This document shows positions 1-6,332 of a DNA stretch of 7,481 nt, piece by piece. Below the pieces are notes generated by a model that was given only the letters and a program-made list of their open reading frames with translations, did no database searches and was not told the DNA's origin. Source of the DNA: Dehalococcoidales bacterium. GTDB taxonomy: Bacteria > Chloroflexota > Dehalococcoidia > Dehalococcoidales > UBA2162. The DNA lies in NCBI GenBank assembly GCA_016844285.1, contig JAENIS010000072.1, forward strand, positions 1 through 7,481, read 5' to 3'. A program made the translations under genes and the position numbers. Positions within the stretch are counted from its first letter, which is position 1; every line of letters starts with the position of its first letter.

Positions 1-95
1 ACTATCTTGGCGGTAGGGTAGTCGTAGGCAGTGACCATGACAATCTTTTCACCCTTCTGTTTCATTTCCCGGATTTGATTTACCGTCGTGCGCAT
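1..95 (-). CDS. panB: 3-methyl-2-oxobutanoate hydroxymethyltransferase, N-terminal fragment
   Basis: PanB makes ketopantoate from 2-oxoisovalerate and 5,10-methylene-tetrahydrofolate in the cytoplasm, the first committed step of pantothenate synthesis. Only the first 31 codons are here; the gene continues beyond the left edge. The visible peptide starts MRTTVNQIREMKQKGEK and goes on to VMVTAYDYPTAKI. The segment V-T-A-Y-D-Y-P-T-A matches the first strand and loop of the PanB barrel, which is strongly conserved in the family. The ATG at 95-93 follows a GGAGGTG ribosome site with 5 nt spacing, and that site overlaps the panD stop codon. It is the third gene of the minus-strand operon behind a DUF2520 oxidoreductase and panD, and this context supports the call. 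Identity rests on a short peptide plus context, so the call is good but not certain. Confidence 0.86.
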   Translation of the reverse strand, partial: MRTTVNQIREMKQKGEKIVMVTAYDYPTAKI

Positions 96-100
96 CTTTA

Positions 101-107
101 CACCTCC
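101..107 (-). promoter_or_regulatory. Ribosome binding site of panB, overlapping panD stop
   Basis: The minus strand reads GGAGGTG, a near-perfect anti-16S match, ending 5 nt before the panB ATG. Its first base is also the last base of the panD TAG stop (109-107). Such tight packing suggests that panD and panB are translationally coupled on one mRNA. Confidence 0.75.
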
Positions 108-475
108 TAGAACGTGGTGCCAACAGCTTGTTTCACATGAGTGATGGCGTTTTCGGCATCGACATATACCAGCCTGGGTGAGAAGCCCTGGACTTCATCA
201 TCGGCAACGTGACTATAGGTGAGGATGATAACAATATCCCCCTTCACGGCTAACCTGGCGGCGGCACCATTAAGACAAATTTCACCGGTCTCACCCTCAA
301 TCGCATAGGTGGTAAAGCGAGCACCATTGTTGACATTCAGCACGTTGACCTGTTCATAGGGAAGGATGTCAGCGGCGGCCATCAGCTTCCGGTCAATGGT
401 AATGCTGCCTTCATAATTAATGTTGGCGTCGGTGACACGGGCCCGGTGGATTTTGCTTCTAAGCATTACTCTCAT
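107..475 (-). CDS. panD: Aspartate 1-decarboxylase (pyruvoyl enzyme proenzyme)
   Basis: PanD decarboxylates L-aspartate to beta-alanine, the amine half of pantothenate. It is made as a proenzyme that cleaves itself before a serine, turning that serine into the pyruvoyl cofactor. The 122-residue product has the usual family length and aligns end to end with the E. coli enzyme as I remember it. The cleavage site is Gly23-Ser24 in YEGSITID (E. coli Gly24-Ser25). Lys8, Arg53, Thr56 and Tyr57 (in [10 protein letters not shown]) and the oxyanion/turn motif NGAAA at 69-73 are all present, so the enzyme should be active. The start at 475 follows an AGGGGG-like ribosome site in the 30-nt gap after the DUF2520 gene; the next ATG, at codon 4, is the only realistic alternative. 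It is the middle gene of the pantothenate operon. Nothing is missing or broken. Confidence 0.96.
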   Translation of the reverse strand: MRVMLRSKIHRARVTDANINYEGSITIDRKLMAAADILPYEQVNVLNVNNGARFTTYAIEGETGEICLNGAAARLAVKGDIVIILTYSHVADDEVQGFSPRLVYVDAENAITHVKQAVGTTF

Positions 476-505
476 TGCTCTTATCCCCCTTTTTTATCGG
501 TCAGG

Positions 506-1360
506 TTATTTTAATATCTCCCTCATTTCCTGTGCTTGTTGCGGATTGATTCTGCCCTTAGCCAGAGCAATCGGGATAGTCTGGAGGCCAAGCTCACGAT
601 AGGTGGATAGCACCGCCGGAGCGACTTCTTCTAAAGCTTTGAGGTGTTTCTGGATAGTGCCAGTATCGCCGCGGGCAACCGGCCCGGTAAGGCACCCGGG
701 AATACCAATCGTCTCAATGTTATGAAGTGTGCCACGTAAAAGCGGTAGCAGCGCCTGAGTGGCCTGGTCAGGCGGGATGGCAAAGGTTTGCCAAAGGTCG
801 GTAGACAGTTTGACCAGGGTTACCAGGTAGTTACAGGCAATGACCGCCGCCGCATGATAAACTACCTTATCCTCCGCCTTAAGCTCTATCCAGTGACCAC
901 CGAGAGCGGTGGCCATGTCCTTGAGCGTCGTAAGTAGCGGTTCTTCTGACTCGATAGCGAAGGTTGAGCCGGGGATATTGTCTATCGCCTGGGTAACACT
1001 GGCAAAGGTCTGTAGTGGATGGAAAGCACCCACCCCGGCTCCCTGCTGCCGGGCTGGCGACAGCGTCTCCGTGGAGTCAGCCCCGCTACAGTGCACCACA
1101 CTCTGCCCGGCGTGCCATTTTATCTCGGCTACTACCCGGGCAATGGCATTATCCGGGGTGGTCACGAAAATAAGCTCGGCGGCGTCGGCAACACCCTGAT
1201 TCTGACTAAAGGCACGGCACTGGTTAATTGTTCGTGCCAACCTTTCCGCCGAGGTTTGACTCCGGCTGGAAACGGCGACTACCGGATAGCCTTTATCACT
1301 CAGCCTGATGGCGAGAGCGGTGCCAACGGTTCCGGAGCCGATAAAGCCTAATTTCAGCAT
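506..1360 (-). CDS. Rossmann/DUF2520 oxidoreductase, candidate ketopantoate reductase (PanG-like)
   Basis: A 284-residue NAD(P)-dependent dehydrogenase of the 'Rossmann-like and DUF2520' family. The dinucleotide loop GFIGSGTVG is at residues 5-13, followed by a strand ending VVAVSSRS (27-34), a typical second strand with polar Ser/Arg that may favour NADP. DUF2520 hallmarks follow in order: GAFHPLQTF (111-119), YHAAAVIACNYLV (168-180) and LTGPVARGD (224-232). The fold is that of 6-phosphogluconate/ketopantoate/pyrroline-carboxylate reductases. From memory, PanG, the alternative ketopantoate reductase of Francisella, Enterococcus and Clostridioides, belongs to this group. Being first gene of an operon with panD and panB, it is a natural candidate for reduction of ketopantoate to pantoate. 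No classical panE is visible in the window. The family is certain; the substrate is inferred from context. The ATG at 1360 has an AGGG site (1367-1370) 6 nt upstream. Confidence 0.85.
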   Translation of the reverse strand: MLKLGFIGSGTVGTALAIRLSDKGYPVVAVSSRSQTSAERLARTINQCRAFSQNQGVADAAELIFVTTPDNAIARVVAEIKWHAGQSVVHCSGADSTETLSPARQQGAGVGAFHPLQTFASVTQAIDNIPGSTFAIESEEPLLTTLKDMATALGGHWIELKAEDKVVYHAAAVIACNYLVTLVKLSTDLWQTFAIPPDQATQALLPLLRGTLHNIETIGIPGCLTGPVARGDTGTIQKHLKALEEVAPAVLSTYRELGLQTIPIALAKGRINPQQAQEMREILK

Positions 1361-1380
1361 TTCTTACCCTGCCGAGTCCA

Positions 1381-1421
1381 ATAACAAAAGTGCCTTCCCG
1401 GCACAGCCAGAGAAGGCACTT
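1381..1421 (-). terminator. Intrinsic terminator in the pan leader (probable attenuator)
   Basis: On the minus strand AAGTGCCTTC (1421-1412) pairs perfectly over 10 bp with GAAGGCACTT (1397-1388). The stem continues past a bulged U (1411) with C1410-G1398, U1409-G1399, G1408-C1400, G1407-C1401 and C1406-G1402, closing a UGU loop. A U-rich tract TTTTGTTATT follows (1389-1380). It lies downstream of a promoter and only about 10 nt before the ribosome site of the DUF2520 gene. It is therefore a terminator inside the leader of its own operon, the geometry of transcription attenuation or of a riboswitch expression platform. On the plus strand no T-run follows the stem, so it is not expected to terminate rightward transcripts. 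Confidence 0.85.
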
Positions 1422-1443
1422 AAAAGCACCAGCTATTCTGCCG

Positions 1444-1511
1444 TCTCGGTCGTGTCCGATCCAAGCGACCCACTCTATTAAAGTATCTGCCTGCTCACCG
1501 CCTCTCGGTCG
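1444..1511 (-). repeat. Two copies of CGACCGAGA in the pan leader
   Basis: The 9-mer CGACCGAGA occurs at 1511-1503 and again at 1452-1444 on the minus strand. The first copy forms the 5' arm and loop of the two-bulge hairpin. The second copy can also make a short stem (CCG-AGA-CGG) with an A on its 5' side, but the fold is less clean. The copies may be a degenerate tandem of the same RNA element; 'pan' motifs are, as I recall, often found in pairs. Confidence 0.5.
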
Positions 1512-1516
1512 GTGGC
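1493..1516 (-). ncRNA. Candidate 'pan' motif RNA hairpin with two bulged adenosines
   Basis: On the minus strand this 24-nt element folds without mismatches. GC (1516-1515) pairs with GC (1494-1493), CACCG (1514-1510) with CGGTG (1500-1496), and CC (1508-1507) with GG (1502-1501), closing a GAGA loop of the GNRA type (1506-1503). The only unpaired stem bases are A1509 on the 5' arm and A1495 on the 3' arm. From memory, the published 'pan' motif is a stem-loop with two conserved bulged adenosines found in leaders of panB/panC/panD genes. The position (just after the promoter, before a terminator, ahead of pan genes) matches. I could not compare it with the published consensus, so identity is inferred from shape and context. 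Confidence 0.62.
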
Positions 1517-1528
1517 TTGTACGGTTAA

Positions 1529-1557
1529 ACTGTAGCACAGTGGTGATACTTTGTCAA
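1529..1557 (-). promoter_or_regulatory. Sigma70-type promoter of the pantothenate operon
   Basis: The minus strand carries a perfect -35 box TTGACA (1557-1552), a 17-bp spacer and TACAGT (1534-1529; 4 of 6 to TATAAT). Transcription should start near 1522, immediately before the two-bulge hairpin, giving a leader of about 160 nt to the DUF2520 start codon. Confidence 0.8.
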
Positions 1558-1672
1558 CACCTCGCGCCTCGCCAGAAGGATATTGAAGAAGAGTTAAGCA
1601 CTATCTCTAGTAATATGCTTGCATTATACCCCGTTTTTTGCTAAATTATTACTGGTTATCGAATCATACTGT

Positions 1673-1677
1673 GGAGG
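1673..1677 (+). promoter_or_regulatory. Ribosome binding site that fixes a TTG start for the NuoE-like gene
   Basis: GGAGG at 1673-1677 stands 7 nt before the TTG at 1685. The open frame extends upstream to a TTG at 1619, but no ribosome site precedes that codon, and the extra 22 residues (HYTPFFAKLLLV and so on) do not resemble a NuoE N-terminus. The 1685 start is therefore preferred. Confidence 0.8.
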
Positions 1678-1684
1678 TTCGACT

Positions 1685-2149
1685 TTGCAGGAACGATTAG
1701 CCAGTGTTCTCGAGCCTTACCGGGGGCAGAGAGGGGCAACAATCCCGGTTTTACAGAAGGTCCAGGAGGAATTAGGCTATCTCACTGAGGAAGCAATCTC
1801 GGAGGTAGCCAATTTTTTGGGCCAGAGCAAGAATGAGATTTACGGTGTGGCTAGCTTCTACGCCCAGTTCCGTTTTGAGCGTCAAGGTGAACATGTCATC
1901 AGAGTGTGTCAGGGCACCGCCTGTCATGTACGAGGCGCGAACCGCATTCTGGAGGCAGTACAGCTAGAGCTTAAGATACCGGCAGGGAAGAGCATCACCG
2001 GTGATTACAAGTTCAGTATCGAAAGGGTGGCCTGTTTTGGTTCCTGTGCCTTAGCGCCGGTCATGGTAATGGATAAAACCGTCTACGGTCGAATGACCAC
2101 AACCAGGGTGAGACAAATACTGGCCGAGTATCGAGGAGACAAGACATGA
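1685..2149 (+). CDS. NuoE-like [2Fe-2S] subunit (StnA/HydC type)
   Basis: A 154-residue thioredoxin-like ferredoxin of the 24-kDa complex I subunit family. After a helical N-terminal region (residues 1-68, with VQEELGYLTEEAI and VASFYAQF) the [2Fe-2S] ligands are Cys75, Cys80, Cys117 and Cys121, spaced C-x4-C-x36-C-x3-C as in NuoE, in the motifs CQGTACHVRGA and CFGSCALAP. It should pass electrons to or from the FMN of the next gene's product in a soluble cytoplasmic complex. Its TGA overlaps the ATG of the NuoF-like gene (ATGA at 2146-2149), so the two are translationally coupled and probably made in equal amounts. The set NuoE, NuoF, NuoG-GltD matches the subunits of the Stn transhydrogenase, making this StnA-like. 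Equivalent subunits occur in bifurcating hydrogenases (HydC) and formate dehydrogenases (HylC). The family is certain; the complex assignment is inferred. Confidence 0.93.
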   Translation: MQERLASVLEPYRGQRGATIPVLQKVQEELGYLTEEAISEVANFLGQSKNEIYGVASFYAQFRFERQGEHVIRVCQGTACHVRGANRILEAVQLELKIPAGKSITGDYKFSIERVACFGSCALAPVMVMDKTVYGRMTTTRVRQILAEYRGDKT

Positions 2150-4077
2150 CATTCAAAGAAATCCAGGAGCAAGCCACTGCTGAATGGGAAGCGCTACAAC
2201 AGAATCAGAAACCGCGCATCTTTGTGGGCACGGCAACATGCGGTCGAGCTGCCGGAGCGATGGATGTTCTAGATGCCATCAACAAAGAGCTGGCAAAGAG
2301 AAATATTGATGCCATCGTCACGCAGGTGGGTTGTATCGGCCTCTGTTATTGCGAGCCGATGGTCGATATCGTTAAACCGAACCGTCCCCGTATTACCTAT
2401 GCCAACGTCACCGCCGAGATGATTCCGCAGCTAATTGAAGATTATCTGGTCAATGACAACCCTCGCCCTGACCTGGCGATGGGTACTATGGGCAAAGGCA
2501 ATGTTACTGGTATTCCTGATTTCATGCAACTGCCCATACTCAAGCCCCAGGTGCGAATCGTACTGCGCAATTGTGGATTGATTGACCCTGAGGATATCAA
2601 ACAGTACATCGCCAATAGCGGCTATTCAGGTATTGCCAGGGTACTGGAGATGACCCCGGAACAGGTCATTGAGGAGATAAAGAAGTCCGGGCTGAGAGGG
2701 CGAGGAGGGGCTGGTTTCCCGACCGGTCAGAAGTGGGAGTTTTGCCAGCGGGCACCGGGTAAGGAGAAGTACATCATCTGTAACGCCGACGAAGGCGACC
2801 CGGGTGCTTTCATGAATCGGTCACTCCTCGAAAGTGACCCTCATTCCGTATTGGAAGGCATGCTGGTTGGCGCCTATGCCATCGGGGCAAGTCATGGTTA
2901 TATCTACTGCCGGGCAGAGTACCCCCTGGCTATCGAGAGGCTCAAGATTGCCCTGAAGCAGATGGCAGAGTACCACCTGCTGGGTAATAACATACTGGGC
3001 AGCAGTTTTAGTTTTGACATCACGATAAAGGAAGGTGCCGGTGCCTTCGTTTGTGGTGAGGAAACCGCCCTGATGGCTTCTATCGAAGGTAAGCGGGGCA
3101 TGCCCCGTGCTCGTCCCCCCTTTCCGGCTATCGCCGGCTTGTGGGGCAAACCCACCAATATCAACAATGTGGAGACCTGGGCCGATGCTGCGGTAATCAT
3201 GCAGAAGGGAGCCGCATGGTATGCCGGTTTTGGTACGGAGAAAAGCAGGGGGACCAAAACCTTTTCTCTGGCGGGCAAGATAACCCGCACCGGGTTGATC
3301 GAAGTACCCCTCGGTATCAAATTGAGAGAGGTTATTTATGATATCGGTGGTGGCATTGCCAACGGTAAGCAGTATAAGGCGGTGCAAACCGGAGGTCCGT
3401 CCGGGGGATGCTTGCCGGCCAGCTTGCTCGACCTGACCGTAGACTACGAATCCTTAGCCCAGGCCGGTTCTATTATGGGTTCAGGAGGAATGGTAGTAGT
3501 TGACGAAGAAACCTGCATGGTGGATATGGCGAGGTTCTTTCTTTCCTTCGTTCAGGACGAATCCTGCGGCAAGTGCGTGCCCTGCCGTGTCGGCACCAAG
3601 CAGATGCTTCATATGCTCGAGCGCATCACCCGGGGCGAGGGGCAGCCGGGCGACATCGAACATCTTGAGGAACTTGCCCTGCTGGTTAAATCCGCATCTC
3701 TATGCGGGCTAGGGCAGACAGCATCTAATCCAGTTCTGACGACGCTTCGCTACTTCAGGGATGAATACGAAGCTCATGTCAATGAGAAGCGTTGCCCGGC
3801 GTTAGCTTGCACCGCGCTGGTGAACTACTACATTCTCCCGGATAAATGTGAAGGGTGCATGATTTGCAAGAGAAACTGTCCGGTTGATGCTATCGCTGGT
3901 GACCGGCGGTTGATTCACGTGATTAACCAGGAGAAATGTATCAAGTGCGGTACCTGCCTTGATATGTGCCCCGAGCGGTTCAAGGCGGTGGTGAAGGTTT
4001 CCGGGCAGAAGATAGCCGTGCCCAGTGAGCCAATCCCGGTGACTAAATCGAAGGCGACGCCAAGTACGAAGGTTTGA
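2146..4077 (+). CDS. NuoF-like NADH/FMN subunit with extra ferredoxin domains (StnB/HydB type)
   Basis: This 643-residue protein is the NAD(H)- and FMN-binding core of a soluble flavin complex. Domains: an N-terminal thioredoxin-like [2Fe-2S] domain (about 20-110; Cys32 in GTATCGRAAGA, Cys63 and Cys67 in VGCIGLCYCEP); the NuoF nucleotide domain with SGLRGRGGAGFPTG (181-194), CNADEGDPGAF (212-222) and the FMN loop GAGAFVCGEETAL (297-309); an SLBB-like region (about 370-430); the [4Fe-4S] site Cys474, Cys477, Cys480 and Cys520 (ESCGKCVPC and SLCG); and a C-terminal two-[4Fe-4S] ferredoxin domain (Cys568/571/574/578 and Cys598/601/604/608). The layout equals HydB of bifurcating hydrogenases and StnB, and is longer than the ~430-residue NuoF of complex I. 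The extra ferredoxin ends are typical of electron-bifurcating enzymes that also use ferredoxin. It overlaps the NuoE gene by 4 nt and lies 44 nt before the NuoG-GltD fusion. All cluster ligands expected for a HydB-type protein appear present. Confidence 0.95.
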   Translation: MTFKEIQEQATAEWEALQQNQKPRIFVGTATCGRAAGAMDVLDAINKELAKRNIDAIVTQVGCIGLCYCEPMVDIVKPNRPRITYANVTAEMIPQLIEDYLVNDNPRPDLAMGTMGKGNVTGIPDFMQLPILKPQVRIVLRNCGLIDPEDIKQYIANSGYSGIARVLEMTPEQVIEEIKKSGLRGRGGAGFPTGQKWEFCQRAPGKEKYIICNADEGDPGAFMNRSLLESDPHSVLEGMLVGAYAIGASHGYIYCRAEYPLAIERLKIALKQMAEYHLLGNNILGSSFSFDITIKEGAGAFVCGEETALMASIEGKRGMPRARPPFPAIAGLWGKPTNINNVETWADAAVIMQKGAAWYAGFGTEKSRGTKTFSLAGKITRTGLIEVPLGIKLREVIYDIGGGIANGKQYKAVQTGGPSGGCLPASLLDLTVDYESLAQAGSIMGSGGMVVVDEETCMVDMARFFLSFVQDESCGKCVPCRVGTKQMLHMLERITRGEGQPGDIEHLEELALLVKSASLCGLGQTASNPVLTTLRYFRDEYEAHVNEKRCPALACTALVNYYILPDKCEGCMICKRNCPVDAIAGDRRLIHVINQEKCIKCGTCLDMCPERFKAVVKVSGQKIAVPSEPIPVTKSKATPSTKV

Positions 4078-4111
4078 GACACACTTTAAAGCTAAATATT
4101 TTTTGAGGTCT

Positions 4112-4814
4112 AGAGGGAAACATGGCCAACATAAAGCTGACTATTGACGACAAAGAGGTTGAAGTCAGGCAGGGGGCGACCGTTCTAGAGGCGGCACAAG
4201 CCGCCGGTATCTATATCCCAACGTTATGTTACCACCCCTCCTTAACCCCCTACGGAGCTTGTCGCCTGTGCATCGTGGAGATTGAGAAGATGCGCGGCTT
4301 GCCGACCTCATGCACCACGCCTGCCGCTGACGGCATGGTGGTCAAGACTAAAACGCCCCAGCTTCAGCAGTTTCGGGAGGGTGTTCTCGAGCTGATGCTA
4401 ACCGAGCATCCTCATATTTGTCTTGCCTGCGACCGCAAAGAACGTTGTGGACCCACTAATATCTGCCTGCGCAGCCCGGATGTCACCGAGCGCTGTGTGA
4501 CCTGTGCCAAAAACAGGAATTGTGAGCTACAGCAAGTATTCGACTATATCGGGCCGAAAGAGGTCACCTTACCCTATACCTACCGGGAGCTACCGATACA
4601 CCGGGAAGACCCCTTCTTTGACCGGGACTATAACCTTTGTATTCTCTGCGGGCGGTGTGTCAGAATATGTCAGGAGGTAAGGGAAGTAGGGGCAATCGCC
4701 TTCACCTTCCGTGGTAGCCAGTCTTTGGTCGGGACGGCCTTCAACCGGCCTTTGCAGGAATCGGGGTGCAGGTTCTGCGGTGCCTGTGTCGATGTTTGCC
4801 CTACGGGAGCCTTA
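4112..4814 (+). repeat. Direct repeat copy 1: 5' part of the NuoG-GltD fusion gene
   Basis: This ~703-bp stretch recurs at 6394-7096, offset by 2282 bp. By hand I count about 74 base differences over the roughly 690 coding bases (about 89% identical). Identity begins with AGAGGGAAAC just before both ATG codons, so each gene carries the same ribosome site. It ends abruptly after the second ferredoxin motif (CPTGAL), where the two proteins become unrelated. Confidence 0.93.
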
Positions 4815-6332
4815 ATGGATAGGGAGGCTAAGTTGCACCCAGAGCTTGACCGTGAGGCGATTGTTGTTCCTTGCCACTATGCCTGCCCGGCGGAAATAAA
4901 TGTCCCTCTTTATGTTGACCTTATTGGTAAAGGTAAGTATCAAGAGGCATTAGCCATCGTCAGGGAAAAGGTCCCTTTCCCTGCAGCGCTGGGGCGGGTT
5001 TGTATTCACCCCTGTGAGGAGGGCTGCCGGCGCGGCAAGCTGAATGAACCCATCGCGATTCGGGAACTGAAGCGTTTTGTGGCTGACCAGGATACCGGTG
5101 AGTGGCATCAGTTTTCCAGGAAGTTGCCGCCAACTGGTAGAAAGGTAGCCATCGTTGGCTCAGGACCGGCCGGGTTAACTGCGGGCTATTATCTGGCTAA
5201 ATTGGGGCATTCGGTTACTGTTTTTGAAGCGTTAAGCAAACCCGGGGGAATGATGCGTGTCGGAATTCCCACCTATCGCTTACCTGAAGATGTACTGGAT
5301 GCTGAGATTGAAGTGATAAAGAGTGCCGGGGTTGATTTAAAGGTAAACACCAGGATTGAATCTATCGATGGACTCTTTAAGCAGGGTTATCAGGCTATTT
5401 TTGTGGCTCTGGGGGCTCACGGCGGTATGAGATTAGGTATACAGGGTGAGGATAGCCCTGGTGTAGTCGATGGTGCCACTTTCTTGAGAAATGTAGGTTT
5501 GGGTGAAAAAGTAAAGTTGGGCGATAGAGTCGCCGTGATTGGTGGCGGCAATGTTGCCATCGATAGTGCACGCACTGCCCTGCGCCTGGGGGCGAAGCAA
5601 GTCCAGATTATCTACCGTCGTACCAGGGTGGAGATGCCGGCCAGTCCTGAGGAAGTTGATGCGGCACTTGAGGAAGGTATTGACATCGTTTTCCTGACCG
5701 CCCCGGTCAGTATCAATCAGCAAAAGGGTCAACTAAGCCTGACCTGTAACCGTATGGAACTTGGTGAACCTGATGCCAGTGGGCGACGGCGCCCGGTGCC
5801 TGTTAAAGGGAGTGAATTTTCTACGGACTTTGATGCAATAATAGGGGCTATCGGGCAGGTACCAGAGATTCCATCTGCATTCAATCTAAAGACGGGTAGA
5901 GGCAATACGATTCAGGTTGATTCTGAAACATTAGCTACCAGTACACCGGGGGTCTGGGCTGGTGGTGATGTTGCTAGTGGCCCGGCTTCAGTCATAGAAG
6001 CGATTGCTGCCGGCAGAAAGGCAGCGGTTTCCATTGATAAGTATCTTGGTGGCGAGGGAGTTATTGACGAGGAATTAACCAAAGAGCGCCTGGTTGGCAT
6101 GTCTGTTGGGAGGGAGGAGGATTTCGCGGACAGGATTCGAGTAAAAATGCCCTGCCTCACCATTAAGCAGCGGATGGGTAACTTTAATGAGGTAGAACTT
6201 GGTCTGAACGAGCCATTGGCGGTCGCCGAGGCCAAGCGTTGCTTTCAGTGTGGTATCAGGCTACAAATCCCCCCGGTACCACTGCCACCCGTTCAAGCGA
6301 AGACCTCCGGGCTGGTTTTGTCGAAGAGCTAG
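4122..6332 (+). CDS. NuoG-like iron-sulfur domain fused to GltD/NfnB-type FAD-NADP oxidoreductase (StnC-like)
   Basis: The 736-residue fusion has two halves. Residues 1-231 are a NuoG/HydA-type wiring domain: [2Fe-2S] ligands Cys36, 47, 50, 64; a His-Cys cluster His96, Cys100, 103, 109; a further cysteine set Cys115, 125, 128, 134; and two [4Fe-4S] motifs (Cys173/176/179/183 and Cys216/219/222/226). Residues ~245-715 resemble the glutamate synthase small subunit and NfnB: N-terminal Cys251, 255, 294, 298, 303; FAD site GSGPAG (346-351); a second nucleotide site GGGNVAID (474-481); IYRRTRVEMPA (497-507), whose arginines suit the NADP 2'-phosphate; and the FAD closing motif GVWAGGDVASGP (610-621). 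Two cysteines (707, 710) sit near a proline-rich tail. No glutamate synthase large subunit is nearby, so a transhydrogenase role is likelier. With the two preceding genes it matches StnABC (NADH/ferredoxin/NADP bifurcation). NADP preference is inferred. Confidence 0.92.
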   Translation: MANIKLTIDDKEVEVRQGATVLEAAQAAGIYIPTLCYHPSLTPYGACRLCIVEIEKMRGLPTSCTTPAADGMVVKTKTPQLQQFREGVLELMLTEHPHICLACDRKERCGPTNICLRSPDVTERCVTCAKNRNCELQQVFDYIGPKEVTLPYTYRELPIHREDPFFDRDYNLCILCGRCVRICQEVREVGAIAFTFRGSQSLVGTAFNRPLQESGCRFCGACVDVCPTGALMDREAKLHPELDREAIVVPCHYACPAEINVPLYVDLIGKGKYQEALAIVREKVPFPAALGRVCIHPCEEGCRRGKLNEPIAIRELKRFVADQDTGEWHQFSRKLPPTGRKVAIVGSGPAGLTAGYYLAKLGHSVTVFEALSKPGGMMRVGIPTYRLPEDVLDAEIEVIKSAGVDLKVNTRIESIDGLFKQGYQAIFVALGAHGGMRLGIQGEDSPGVVDGATFLRNVGLGEKVKLGDRVAVIGGGNVAIDSARTALRLGAKQVQIIYRRTRVEMPASPEEVDAALEEGIDIVFLTAPVSINQQKGQLSLTCNRMELGEPDASGRRRPVPVKGSEFSTDFDAIIGAIGQVPEIPSAFNLKTGRGNTIQVDSETLATSTPGVWAGGDVASGPASVIEAIAAGRKAAVSIDKYLGGEGVIDEELTKERLVGMSVGREEDFADRIRVKMPCLTIKQRMGNFNEVELGLNEPLAVAEAKRCFQCGIRLQIPPVPLPPVQAKTSGLVLSKS

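Larger units (their letters stand above)
1361..1684. other. Divergent intergenic region: pan leader plus upstream region of the redox operon
   Basis: This 324-bp stretch separates the minus-strand pan operon from the plus-strand redox operon and carries no convincing protein gene. The left two thirds are the promoter, structured leader and terminator of the pan operon, listed separately. The right part (about 1560-1684) must hold the promoter of the NuoE/NuoF operon. It is A+T-rich between 1605 and 1670, but I see no hexamer pair with good spacing there. It ends with the GGAGG ribosome site of the NuoE-like gene. Confidence 0.8.

Noticed and set aside
1481..1498. Possible leader peptide (GTG at 1498, minus strand, 6 codons)
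   Set aside because: The purine-rich stretch before it is only about 2 nt from the GTG, which is too close for a ribosome site. The peptide has no run of a regulatory amino acid, and the start lies within the hairpin stem.
1296..1538. 80-residue minus-strand open frame (GTG start) spanning the pan leader
   Set aside because: It starts upstream of the -10 box of the promoter that drives the leader, has no ribosome site, runs through the hairpin and terminator, and overlaps the DUF2520 gene. It cannot be translated from that transcript.
1551..1656. Plus-strand promoter for the NuoE operon (TTGTCA at 1551, TAATAT at 1611, or TTGCAT at 1619 with TAAATT at 1642)
   Set aside because: TTGTCA and TAATAT have no partner at a workable spacing. 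TTGCAT/TAAATT has a 17-bp spacer but a poor -35 (3 of 6). None is convincing enough to list, although a promoter must lie in this stretch.
2821..3387. Long minus-strand open frames opposite the NuoF-like gene (also 2904-3320 and 3481-3663)
   Set aside because: They are antisense shadows of a gene with complete family motifs; they have no recognisable domains and no convincing ribosome sites.
5433..6235. Minus-strand open frames opposite the GltD half of the fusion gene
   Set aside because: They are shadows of conserved FAD/NADP motifs on the plus strand; composition and lack of start signals argue against genes.
4122..6332. Glutamate synthase small subunit (gltD)
   Set aside because: The C-terminal half is GltD-like, but no large subunit is nearby. 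The NuoG-type N-terminal domain and the neighbouring NuoE/NuoF genes point to a transhydrogenase-type complex.
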